Below, in pieces: positions 44,666 to 55,917 of a stretch of 64,000 nucleotides of DNA; positions within the stretch are counted from its first letter, which is position 1, and every line of letters begins with the position of its first letter. Origin of the DNA: Toxorhynchites rutilus septentrionalis (lineage: Eukaryota > Arthropoda > Insecta > Diptera > Culicidae); contig NC_073746.1 in NCBI RefSeq assembly GCF_029784135.1, forward strand, positions 79,197,704 through 79,261,703. Reading direction: 5' to 3'. Both the position numbers and the translations under genes were made by a program. Below the pieces are notes generated by a model, which was given only the letters and a program-made list of their open reading frames with translations, did not search any database and was not told the origin of the DNA.

Positions 44666-47600
44666 AGCTCAAAATTTTGATTTATCACACACCACCACAT
44701 TTCGAAGCATCTCGAACATTTGTAAGGTGTATGAAAAAACACACGCACACATTTTTATGCTTCTATGAATTTTATCTCTGGACACTGATATCGAACCACA
44801 TAATACCATGTACAAAAAGTTGTTGAAGGTTAACAAAAACAAAATATTTGCAAACACTTTCTTTTCCTGTTCTTTTACTATAAAATAATTGCAAACTACT
44901 GTAATCAAAAAATTCAGAAAATTTGCCTCTGGAAAACGTTTTCCGTTTGCAGCAAAGGAGGCGCTAGAAAGATGGATCGTTTCTACAGCGATTATTGCAT
45001 CAGCAAAATTTCCGATGCTGTGAATCACTCGGATAAAATTTCCTTCAGCACATTATCAACTATTCCTGGCGCACTTCACTTCTAATTTTAAATGGAGAAC
45101 TAATTTTACATTGACCGACACAAATCGCGTACACGTTCTTTCGTGTTGTACTATAACAGAATGAAAAAATCACGGAGCAAACAAAAATGCGTCAGCACCC
45201 GATGCCTGCTCAATCGCTCTCTCTGTATAACAGGATAACTTGCTATGATACAATTAATAGTTGCGAAATTTCCCGAGCAGTTTCTAATCGGTAAAGCAAC
45301 ACGAAGTTAAACGTTGTCACGATTTAAATCAAGACCTCGTCTTCGGTCGCACATTATTGTTGCTTTTCCGCCAATGCTCAAGTCAAATAAATTATTTCCC
45401 AAACAATCATGACCATGGCCATGACGGTTTGTCTCGGCTTCAGATATTCATTATGGATAATGTTGTCTCTAATCCAATACAAAAAGGATATTCGATTGTT
45501 GCGTTGATGTTGACCGTTGATCATATCTTACATATGAACTTCTGAGCAATGAATCCATACTTCATTATTTTTCAATGAAATATAAAAACTACTTCTTTTT
45601 ATAGGGGTACCCGATTTTAAATACTCTTCTTCGAAACGATAAAAAAAACTAAAATACTCATTAGTACAGAACAGATGCAACGGAAAATCACAACTCGTTA
45701 TCTCATCATGAAGAGAACATATTCCACCCGCAATTGTTACAACAACTGGACCATACTTCCATTTGGCGAAATTTCGGTAATGATAAAAACAAAAAAATCA
45801 ATGAAAATTCATTGCAGTCAACCCTTAGCAGGTGGTTCAGTTTTTTTTACAAAATAACACATCCACCGGATAAGATCACATTCAATAGAACCCAAATCAC
45901 ACTGTCAGGGAGATGCACTAACCTCATTCTGCTTTCGAGAGACCATCGTGCTTCACTCGTGCAGAACATTGGAACAACCGAAAACAAACGTTTCGGAAAA
46001 GCATTGTCCCAAACGGTCCGCAACGGTGGAAAGCTACGTCAAGCGCATTCTATCTCACTCTCCCACTCCTACGGAAAGCTGCAATGCTGATTGGTATCAT
46101 CAAAAGGGACGCGCGGAGAAGACAGGGTGACGGGGGTACCCTCTCGGAAAACCACCATGAAAAGCTACTCGGGCATTCAGCTGGGACCTAAAACTCATAA
46201 AAATACTAGCATCACCAGTAATGGCGGGGGAGCTCCGACCGAACGGTAGAGTCATTATTTGGCTGGCGTTTTGGGTCAACCAAAGTGCAAAACTTGGCTG
46301 CTGCAATTGCAATTGCTGCGGTCAAGTGAGGTGAAGTGTGGTTATGTGAGAGACCCCCACCGTTCATAGCAAAGGTTACAAACCGGAAAGTCCGAGCGAG
46401 GGTGAACCTTTTTAAATTGATAACTGACATTTGCGTACTTGAGATGAAATTTTTAAATCAAACAATTTACCCGTTGGTGGATTCAATGGAGCTCACGCTA
46501 TTTAAAAGTACGGAAACATTCAACAAATATGCTGTAAATAGAGACTCGATTGCCGTTTGCCCGATTACCTGGGAAAGGACATCACATAAACATTCCATTT
46601 GCGGCATATTGTTGCTGATAAGCATTTTTTCTATTTATTAAGCATATATTATTGAATAAAGCATTTCGTTTTTCACTCCCCGTGTGCACATTTCAGTATT
46701 GAGTCAACACTAATATGGATCATTACAAATTTACACTAAATACTTATTGCACCACAAATTCCAGGGATTTAAGCCTGCCAATTATGGTTGAATTGAAAAA
46801 AAAAAGTGGAATCTACGCATTGTTTTTACTTTATGTCCATATATTAATTAAATCATCAATCATGGGATCATCGAATCATTAACCTCGATTGCATTGCCAG
46901 CTTCAATTGAAATTGTACGTAATTTCGCTTATTACCGGTCTTCATCAAACAGTTCCCGGAAAAATTCCAAATTCGAAATTAATTGCTCGAGCTGTCAAAT
47001 CTTTGCCCGTGTTCAGCACAGCGAGTATTATGTTAATTGTTGCTGCCAGATTTTCTTACTTTCATCAAAGGCTTAGAATGCGAACGTTTCGAGATTACGT
47101 TCGGACCGTTATTTCATTTTGTTCTAATTAACCGAGCGTTCTACTTTGGCGCCCGGAAGTGGGGTGCTGTGCGAAGAGATGTTGTCCTTTTTGTTGGGAC
47201 TAAACGAAACGAAAAGAAATACTCTACACGCGCAAAATTTCCGCCGCCTCTCTGTGAGCGATTTTTGTACCACTAAGCCGTTACGGAGAAAGGGTACGAC
47301 CGGAGGCACGATTAATTTGACAGGTTGGATAATTGACAAAGAGTGTTTCTGTTGGCACAGTTGTATTCCGACGGGCTTTTCTGGCGGCGACCGACCTATG
47401 CGCGCTTCCGGGGCTCAACCGGGGCCATTCAGTTAGATGAAGTCGTACGAAAAAACGGCACAAATTTACGGTGGATTTATTTTAACGAGAACAAGTGGAC
47501 AACTAGGATTCGGAGAGAATTGCGAAACCTACGAAATGGCGAATGGCGTATGTGTGTATCGAAAGACCAACGCTGTTTCAACCACCTTCCATTTGAATGA

Positions 47601-48225
47601 AACATTTTATTGATATGGTTATGGGGCTGCAATCTGGCCAAGAGTACCTTTGAGTTGACCAACAGCGGACCGGTTCGCTATTCATTGCAATAATGCTCTT
47701 CCATGGTGAGCTCCACCAAAGTGTTGCTAACATATTGTATAAGACAGCCGACAGTACGCGCGGTCTAGACTTTGGGTCGGGTTGGTGGGGATATTCAGGT
47801 GCGTTTGTAATTCCATTCCAAGGTGGGGCTCCAAATGAATCCATTAACACAAATCGTATGGGACTATGGCTCGTTCAATGAATGACTTTTTGTATCAAGT
47901 TATGCTGATTGCTTTTCATTAAATAGTTTCTTATTTGCTTTCCCACTCATTCTGATAGACGCGGAAGGAGATTTTTCGTCTTCATAAACCGCAAAGTTGA
48001 AGTTGTTCAATTACTCCCAACGGCAAAGTTTCCTAATGTTCACGGATGTATTTAGTGTCAACAGAAGTAAATAGAATTTTGTCAATTTAAGAAAAATTAA
48101 ATTCAGTTGATATTGTCGTTTAAAAATTATAGCAATTAATCAAAACAAAACAAAAATCGGAAAATTGAATTCTTATATGTTCTAAAATGACATCGTGGCG
48201 GGCGTTGTTAGTCCAATCGATATTC
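44666..48225. other. Unique DNA, no supported gene
   Basis: Numerous 60-119 codon frames lack motifs. 46880-47900 is richer in CG with overlapping frames on both strands, none convincing. No terminal repeats found. Confidence 0.35.
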
Positions 48226-49559
48226 GACGAATTTCATGCCAACTCGTCTTAGGAGTTGGCAGCACCATCTCAGATAGCAGTGAAACGTTGTAGGTGTAAA
48301 GACATGGGTCATTTAAGCAACTTTGCATATTTGAAATATTCGAAAAAGAATGGAAAAAGCCAAAATTTTATTCCTATTTTTTACAAAAATTTATAACATA
48401 AAAACTATGATACCTACAAAATTCATGTAAAATAATGAAATGTAGGAAATTGTTTAAATTTTTACGAAAAAATACTGGAAAAAAATTTTGCTGACAAAAA
48501 AGATATTTCAAAAATTGAAATTCTTTTATCTCAAAAACACGTTTTTTTAAAACTCCTAAATATATATACACTTTTACAGGGAAATTTTTTTTCGAATAAC
48601 AACTTTTTCATGTTTTCTTTGAAAAAATACAACTTATCCTAATTTTGTTAAATGTCAAGTTAGCGATATAATGTATTCGACAATGTTTTAGATCTTGTTA
48701 AAATATAAACTTTCGTCGAAGACATCAACTTTCTGTCTTTATAGTTTTTGGAATATAAGTAATTTTTGTATGAACCCTACTGAAAATAATAATGTTTTGC
48801 TCGTAACATTTTTGTGTGTAAATTCTCACGTTTGACATGTTCTTGACATATTTCTAAATAGAGAAAAGTTACCAGATCATGCAAATTGCGATAAAAATAA
48901 AAAAAATAAAAATATAACGAATTGAACATTAATAGTATTTTCTCAAAGCAAAACATGAGAAAGTTGTTGTTCGAAAAACTTTCTCCATGTAAATGTGCCC
49001 ATCGTCCGATATGGAAAACATGTTGGAAATTTTAAGGGCTATATATATCTATTTCTTTTCAGAATTCTAAAAGCATATTTTTGGAGAAAAATGAATTTTA
49101 ATTTTGAAATTTTTTTACAATGAAATTTTTCTCCAAAAAATTCTTTGATAATTTTTAATGAAAACCTAAGTTATTTCCTACATTTCATTCTCTGAACAAA
49201 TTTTTGTAGAACTTATAGTTTTTAAAGCAAGATTTTTCGAAAAAAAAGTTGAAAAAAACTCAAAATTTAAAAAGAAACCCACAAAAAAATCTATCAGACC
49301 TGCAAGTCAAAAAATGGAATGTAGGAAATTATGTTGATTTTCATTAAAAATTACCAAAAAAATTTTCGGGAAAAAATTTCATTGAAAAAAAAATATTTTG
49401 AAAATTAAAACTCATTTTTCTCGAAAACATAAGCTTTTAGAATTCTGGAAAAAAATAGTTATAAATTTGAAATTTGTGTTTCATTTGTATGGCTGTTTAT
49501 TAAGCCTACAACAAAAATGATTCAAGGCTGTTAATTCGCAGCAGCAGCACTGTCAAGCA

Positions 49560-50400
49560 ACTTGATGAGTTTTTCATACTGCCAGCTCCACCCATTGGAC
49601 ATTCTGAGGCACTTTGTGTCCGCCAGATATAGCCAATCTGGTATTTACAATATCCTCTCTCTGCCGCTCCTTAAGCCGAGGGATCGAAACAACCGGTCAA
49701 ATGATGAAGGAGAATCTGGCCAAAATGGACATTTTTATGCGAAAGCGTCAGACGAGACCGGCCGTATCTGAGCAGCAGGCAATCATCCAGAAGGAGTAGC
49801 TTGAGGTACCGGTGAAAAACTTCTTTCCGGGTAAAGAAGTGAAAAACTTCTTTTCGTACTCATAATGAAAGACAAAACGTACTTGATGCTAGAATTCAAC
49901 GAATGCAAGGGACCGGATAAGTGATGGCGACGAACATATCACCCACATCAAGTTCTCCGAGAAGGTCATTCGCTGACAAACGAGAAGGAAATGTCCAAGC
50001 CGCTCTTCTTTCGAGTCATATGGTAAACTGGGAGATAAACAGTACAAAGTGCTTGCTGGAAGTGGCAGGTGATGTGGTCGAACCTGGGATCAGCCCATAA
50101 TGCCAAAAGATCACTGGAGGATGGATCGACTGGAGATAAGCCGCCAACCTTCCCAACATCCCCCAGCGATCGATAGAAAACTTTTGGGCGAATGGCCAAA
50201 ATGGAGAGACAGCCGACCACCAAAGCCACGAAAAGGTAAAAGAACACGCTGACATACATCTACTCATCGGCCATAGTTGAGGTTCCGATCAACTTCCGTA
50301 AAGCCGCCAAGCGTTTCATTTACGATACTTCATTGAATACGTTAAGCCCTCGAGTTAGGGGACCAAAGAAGAACTTTTCGTCTACCTCACGTTGGTCCCT
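49560..50400 (+). pseudogene. Tc1/mariner (ITm) transposase pseudogene
   Basis: Across frameshifts the plus strand gives SRGIETTGQMMKENLAKMD and SEQQAIIQKE near 49680-49797, MKDKTYLMLEFNE at 49867 (compare the DDETYxxxDF block that carries the first Asp), EKEMSKPLFFR at 49984, LGSAHNAKRS at 50090 (second Asp block, with Asp lost) and NLPNIPQRSIENFWA at 50143-50187 (NPPNxPQxRPIExFWA, catalytic Glu kept). Order and spacing fit ITm transposases. At least six in-frame stops. No TIR pair is clear. Confidence 0.7.
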
Positions 50401-50704
50401 GCGGATCGATAAGGGACTTTTATAAAAATCATTTTCTAATTTTGTTGCTGTCGTTTTCATTTGATTCCATGTTCCATCTCTCTAAACAAAAAGTCCACTG
50501 TCGGTGCGATGAAACCAGCTCAACGTATTAATCTTTGGATGCATTGGAAGATCTCTTGAATAGTCTGGCAAATAATTTTTTTTTTGTGGTTGATCCATTT
50601 AATAAAATCAACATGATCAAATTGTAATATTGAAATATATTGATTTCGCGGGACATTTTCATTACTTTTGCCAAATGCGGGACGTTTCGCGGGACGTCTG
50701 GTCA

Positions 50705-50705
<1 letters not shown>

Positions 50706-50784
<79 letters not shown>
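50706..50784 (+). repeat. (TA)n microsatellite
   Basis: About 39 uninterrupted TA units; gives a meaningless Ile/Tyr repeat frame. Length is likely to vary between individuals. Confidence 0.95.
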
Positions 50785-50787
<3 letters not shown>

Positions 50788-51085
50788 AGGTATCATATTT
50801 TTTAAGTTATAAATTTTTGTAAAAAAGTAAGAAAAAAAATTTGGCTTTTTCCAAAAAGTAATCTAATTCTTTTTCGAATATTTCAAGTATGCAAAGTTGC
50901 TTTAATGACCCATGTCTTTATACCCACAACGTTTCACTACTATCTGAGATGGTGCTGCCAAGTCCTAAGACGAGTTGGCATGAAATTCGTCATATACATA
51001 GTTTTTTTGAATCTAGATTGCGTACCATCACGATTTAATTTAAAAAAATCGCTTCAATGCTGCTTAGTTCGAATGTAAAAAAATT

Positions 51086-51225
51086 CACACGTGGAAAAAA
51101 TCTGTACCATTCTGTACTTTTTGACGAAAATCTGTACTTCGTACCGTACAGAATATGTACCAAGAATAACGAAAAAATATGTACCTTTCCAGATAAATCT
51201 GTGCGTGTGGCAACACTTCTGAGAA
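51086..51225 (+). repeat. CTGTAC-rich dispersed repeat, copy 2
   Basis: Direct copy of 12766-12905 (TTCACACGTGGAAAAAATCT, ACGAAAATCTGTAC, GTACCAAGAATAACG, GTGGCAACA). It lies between F2 and the CACCCATACC MITE. Confidence 0.6.
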
Positions 51226-51257
51226 CCACTTTATCGGTTTGACATGGAATGGCTGTA

Positions 51258-51793
51258 CACCCATACCTCGCTTTACGGCCTATATACGTTCCACGAAATT
51301 TGGCCGCAAAGCGAAAATCCGTATAAGGAATCAAGTATTCTAATACAAATTTATTCAGGTCAGTTCGAAATTTGTTAAATATGTAAAATGGTTTATCATT
51401 CAAAATGCATTTTATCCTCTTATTTTTATTTCATTTTAATCAAAAATTAAATTCATTTAAACTAAAAATACATACATAACATAAACATAGAACATACAAT
51501 ACATACAATATACATACATGAAAACCAACAATTATCTATAAACAAAAATGAAACAACTTCATGTTACATGGAATATGTGTATGTATACATTCCTAATTTG
51601 TATGTTGCTTAAGTTATTGTCTCGCAAATGTATTTTTCACTTCTGTACAAAAGTGATTTTTGAACCAATCCTCATTTTTTTTTGCCGTTATAACGAAACA
51701 TTTTAGGCCATAAATCGATAACGTGCTTGAATTGAAGAAGGCCGTTATAGCGAAATGCCGTATAAAAAGCGGCCATATAGCGAGGTATGGGTG
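51258..51793. mobile_element. 536 bp TA-flanked MITE, CACCCATACCTCGC ends
   Basis: Left CACCCATACCTCGCTTTACG; the right inverse is CACCCATACCTCGCTATATG. TA at 51256-51257 and 51794-51795. GCGAAA/TTTCGC and CGTATAA motifs are repeated near both ends. The CACCCA tip recalls the 29835 element, suggesting the same transposase class. Confidence 0.8.
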
Positions 51794-52067
51794 TATATAT
51801 AATATAAATGGAATTCTTTCTGTCTGTCTGTCTTTCTGTTTTCCTGTGTTGTGTCTGAAAATAATGTTATATTATAACGACAAGTTTTGTAGAAGTACTA
51901 GGATATTTATAGCAAGAGGAAGTTGTGAAGCGTCAATTAGAAGACCAATCAATGAAGAGTTTCGTGATTGGACCCATGAACGTTTCGCTTAGCAAGAAAA
52001 CGTGAATGTGTGAAAGCATAACAAAAAATCTATTCTAGGCGGGACGAAGTTTGCTGGATCAGCTAGT
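51794..52067 (+). mobile_element. Short mini-me / Helitron-like element M2
   Basis: A TATATATAATATAAATGG start, a GTCTGTCTGTCT run at 51820-51832 and end TTGCTGGATCAGCTAGT. About 270 bp: it keeps both ends and lacks the 100-135 bp tandem interior. It starts exactly on the TA flanking the preceding MITE. Confidence 0.75.
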
Positions 52068-52174
52068 TAAATATAAACGCCTCATGCTTGGAACTTACTG
52101 TGCAACAGAACTTTCCCGAAAAGTAATGAACACTGTTGAGGCGGGTTTATATGATGTGCATTCCAATATTTGAC

Positions 52175-52915
52175 TGTTCATAGGAAGAACATGACGATCG
52201 ATTGAAAGCATTGATAAACTTTGCCTGGAAGAGTTTGTGGTACTGTTAAATCTGGAGAAGTGTTTATTAAACGTCAACAGGTTGGAATTCATCAGCTATG
52301 AGCTCTACTAGGAATAAAATCGATAAAAATACTGGGTCATAAGGGTCAACTTGGAATTGTAGTTATGAAGGGTCGTTTAAGACAAAAAGGGGTGAACTGA
52401 CAAGATCATGGAAATTGAATGTCTTATAAGGCGTTGCAAACAATGCACTTTAGTTTCGGCTCAATCTTCTCCAGAATCACGCATTCGAAGGTACATGAGA
52501 GAGAAACCCACAGAAACCACGGTCTCACATTTTCGTTGAATCCATCGTACCACTCCCTCCTGGATATAACTTGCTAGTTCATGTCGACTACTTCAGTCGA
52601 TCCGTGTAAGTAGTGGTTAAGAAGAAGATTACTGCTAAATTCACGATTCAAGCAATTCTCGAAACCTTCCGTCGCTACGGAATACCAGAATCCATTGATT
52701 CCATAGATCCATAGATTCTGCAGAGTATGTCAGTCATGTCAGCAAATGCAAATGATTGACTGGAAGTGGGATTTAAAAATGTACCTTTTGATGTACAACT
52801 CAACACATCATTCGACAACAGGAATTGCTACATCAACACTGATGTTTGGAAAAGTTCTACGAAATGAGCTGCCAATAATTCCAACTATTGGAAGGAATAC
52901 GACATCGAGCAGTTT
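52175..52915 (+). pseudogene. Ty3/gypsy retrotransposon relic (RT and integrase parts)
   Basis: 52184-52310 gives EEHDDRLKALI then, after a frameshift, FVVLLNLEKCLLNVNRLEFI, like the gypsy RT segment HxxRLxxVLxRL..AGLxLNxxKCxFxxxxxxFLG. 52540-52710 gives PLPPGYNLLVHVDYFSRSV, stop, then ILETFRRYGIPESIDS, like the integrase DxxGPLPxGxxLLVxVDYxSR...RxGIPExxxxD. 52785-52915 gives LMYNSTHHSTTGIATSTLMF then GKVLRNELP, like the integrase C-terminal RxTPHxTTGxxPxxLxxGRxxRTxLP. RNase H and most of integrase are deleted. No LTRs seen. Confidence 0.8.
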
Positions 52916-52960
52916 TTAGTAAGTCAGATATATAGATTACTGGAGGAAGTGGTAGAGAAG

Positions 52961-55640
52961 GTAAGTACTAAGTACATCTAAATCGGTCTAATGGTTCAAA
53001 AGTTATGAATTTTCGGAATAAGTCATCTTTGGAAAAAAAATTGATTTTTCTAACCACCTTAAAATAGAACTGGGTACTCTAATGAAAAATATTAAAACAT
53101 GACTTTAATATTTTGTGATAAAGAACAAAACTACGAATTTTCACGAAAATCTGAGAACATTCACATTCACGTTTGAAAAAAAGTATTGAATATTGTGGAT
53201 ACACCCTCTTCCACAGTAGTTAAAGCAGTGAAGAAAAATCAAAGGAATTTGTCCGAAATAGCCCCACGTGATGATACTCGCCTTGACCAGAAAAAACAAG
53301 AAGTGGGTTATATCTGCGATATAACCGCAAGACTACCGTTGGCTTGGTAATCATTTATTTGAAATTGCATCTGAATCAATTCTCAATTGTCAAATGATAT
53401 CAACGCTAAATTCAGCAAAACCATGTATAAACACCACGAGGAAAGTGAGTATTAAATGAATGTTTATAACGCGAAACTAAATTAAAAAAGCCGTCGGTTT
53501 TCCCTAAAAATACATTAATTTCTTTTTTTATTTGGCATAATTCTCTATGTATTTAAAACTCTCAACTTGAATAAAAAATAACTAATGTATTGCAATACAT
53601 GTGTGTTCAAATTTTTCAACGATCTATAAAATTAATTGATTATGATCGATGAAGGATAGAATCCACGTGGATATCGAGCAGATACGTGAAGATTTGACCG
53701 TGTATTGCATTGTACCGTGGGAACTTCCCGAACCTGAGTGTGATGTGGAGATGGGGATGAGATCTATGATGTACAGAGAAATGGACCGGATCGATCGGAT
53801 CTCAGGATTCGTCTTTTGCATTCAGAAATCTGATCATTCGTGCTATGAAATGTAGCAACCTTGCCTCGGCGCAAAATAAACTTCAAAATAAGTAATCCGT
53901 TTTCGTGGAGCAATTTAATCTGTATCAGATTAGCAGACACGAAAATAATTTTAAATTGCTTAAATTTGGATGAAAATCATTACTCGATGTTGTTTAAATA
54001 AATAAAACTTTGTAATATAGCCAATCAAAGACTGCATTTTTTTTGTTTGAACACACGTGCTGTCGTTTGAACAAAGGCTGTGTAGGTGTTACTCATGATA
54101 GCGTCTCGCTATCATTCCTCGAACCGCTTCTGTTGATTGTATCATAGGAATCACAGTCGTTCGCTCTCTACTTTTGCGAATATGTTGACCATGGATTACT
54201 GACACAGCTCAAGACATCCTAGAATGACATTGTCCTGGCTGCGCCAATTCATCAAACGACACACATAAGAATCCATCGAGGGCACTCTTTTGTTTGTGTC
54301 GTCTCCTCCAACCACATAATATTAAAATATTAATTCAAAATGAGTAATGATGTTCCTAATAATTAAAGTAACTGTGGCGCATTGGATCTACACACGTGCT
54401 CTTCAATCGGTTTTTTATCAGGATTGACGACAATAGCGTGAATGTTATTTTGCATTCCGAGCATGGGTGTGATTAGAATAATTTCAATAATTCATTGTGC
54501 TCACCCAAAAAAAAGGCTTCCAGCTCGCCGGCGTTTTAGTCGAATTGTCGAATTGAGGTTACTTGCGTACACATACGTGAAATTCGATGAAGAGGACGAA
54601 GTTCCATCTGGCATTAAACAACGTAAATAAATTCGAACTGTTTAAAAAACGAACGGCGAATCAATTATTTGGTATCGTTTATATAAAAATACATATATCG
54701 CGATAAAAAAGACGATAAGGGTGAAAATTGGTTATATATGGTTATAAGTTTTTTTTCAAGCCAAATTTATGCAAAAATTTTGCATGGGACCACCCTAATC
54801 GGTATTAAATATAAAGTAATAGGTATCCTAGCGGTATCATATATAGTTCACGACCAATTCTCATGCCTACCTAGTTTTTTGAGTATTATATCATTAAAAT
54901 CGGTCGAGCAGTTTCGGAGGAGTTTGACCACGAACATCGTGACACGAGAATTTTATATATAAGATTGTTTAGCTCGGAAATACAGATTTCAATGTAGCAA
55001 CATTGACACCAAGCCATGGGTGCGAATATTCCTTCGCTCGGACGCATTCACTCGCAAACAATTCTTCACGACTGTTCCATCCTGATGCAGAACAGAAACT
55101 GATGCTATTAGATTGCATCACGGGAACATCAAGCTGAATACGTAAATGGGTGCGAATATTCCTCCGTTTGGACGCATTCACACGCAAACAATTTTTCATT
55201 ACTGTTCCATGCGAAAGCAGAACAGAAACTGATGCGAGTAAAAGTACGCACGCCTTGCATGGGGCACGCCTATGGTTTTCCAAATACTAATGCAAGCGAG
55301 CAAAAGAAATCACAGCTTGCATGTATTCACTATGACGGTTCCTCCAGGTGCCTAGATTTTGTGTCCGTGTTCGGGAACACATTGCGATCACCAATCATCA
55401 TCAATGAGCTAGATTGTTATGACTTCAATAGCTTGCTTTGAAAGCAATTTTTAAGCTATTGAAACTATTTCTTTCACCAATAAGTGACAATCATATAACT
55501 CGTTGGCATTTTATCGTTCGGATGAAGTGATTATTATACCACTCCATTCAGCCGCTAAAGAAGTATTAATGTTCAAAACCTTGCAGTCCAGCGTCACTCT
55601 CTCACTTTCGAAACTTTGAACTTACACCCCGGTACAAAAA
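52961..55640. other. Mostly unassigned DNA
   Basis: 52985-53060 (AAGTTATGAATTTTCGGAAT and flanks) is an inverse match to 61540-61620. 54700-54965 ends in AAATCGGTCGAGCAGTTTCG, GACACGAGAATTTTATATAT, a repeat-type terminus often seen in insects. 55010-55220 carries a near-duplicate of TGGGTGCGAATATTCCT...GACGCATTCAC. No gene. Confidence 0.4.
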
Positions 55641-55665
55641 TGAAAGACGTAGTCCTACGTCAAAA
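55641..55665 (-). repeat. Solo 5' hairpin of family H
   Basis: TGAAAGACGTAGTCCTACGT then CAAAAA is the inverse of the family H start (TTTTTGACGTAGxxCTACGTCTTTCA), keeping the 7 bp stem. Flanks are unrelated. Confidence 0.5.
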
Positions 55666-55729
55666 AACCAGGAATATGTAACGGGAGGAAGGGTCTCGAG
55701 GACAAGGTAGCGATACAATCTTCACTTAA

Positions 55730-55913
55730 CCCTTTCATTACGGCAGTGTGCTCCGCCGAAGTGTTACCCCGGACGGAGCACTGCGCCGAAAGTATGCGCA
55801 TCGCGCTGGTGTGATCGAAGAGCAGTATGAATTTCATGTCGTCTAAAGACGACGCTCGTACACACAGCTCGTCGCGCGGATGTCGTTTATAGACGACGCT
55901 CGTAACGAAAGGG
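55730..55913. mobile_element. 184 bp TTAA-flanked MITE
   Basis: Left CCCTTTCATTACG, right CGTAACGAAAGGG, flanked by TTAA at 55726-55729 and 55914-55917. CCC tips plus TTAA fit a piggyBac-derived MITE. Inside are two short palindromes, GTCGTCTAAAGACGAC and GTCGTTTATAGACGAC, each followed by GCTCGTA, and CG content is high. Confidence 0.8.
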
Positions 55914-55917
55914 TTAA

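Larger units (their letters stand above)
48226..50996. mobile_element. Long-inverted-repeat family F, copy F2
   Basis: Left end GACGAATTTCATGCCAACTC then GTCTTAGGAGTTGGCAGCAC; the right end is the inverse (GTGCTGCCAAGTCCTAAGAC, GAGTTGGCATGAAATTCGTC). TIRs of about 130 bp include GAAACGTTGTAGGTGTAAAG. Further AT-rich inverted blocks extend inwards to about 49450. A Tc1/mariner pseudogene (about 49560-50400) and a (TA)n tract lie inside. No own coding frame. Confidence 0.7.

Noticed and set aside
39514..45249. Shared 18-base string CAGGATAACTTGCTATGA at 39519 and 45230
   Set aside because: Match does not extend beyond about 20 bases; insufficient to define a repeat.
50630..50812. Ile/Tyr-repeat open frame
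   Set aside because: Translation of the (TA)n tract, not a gene.
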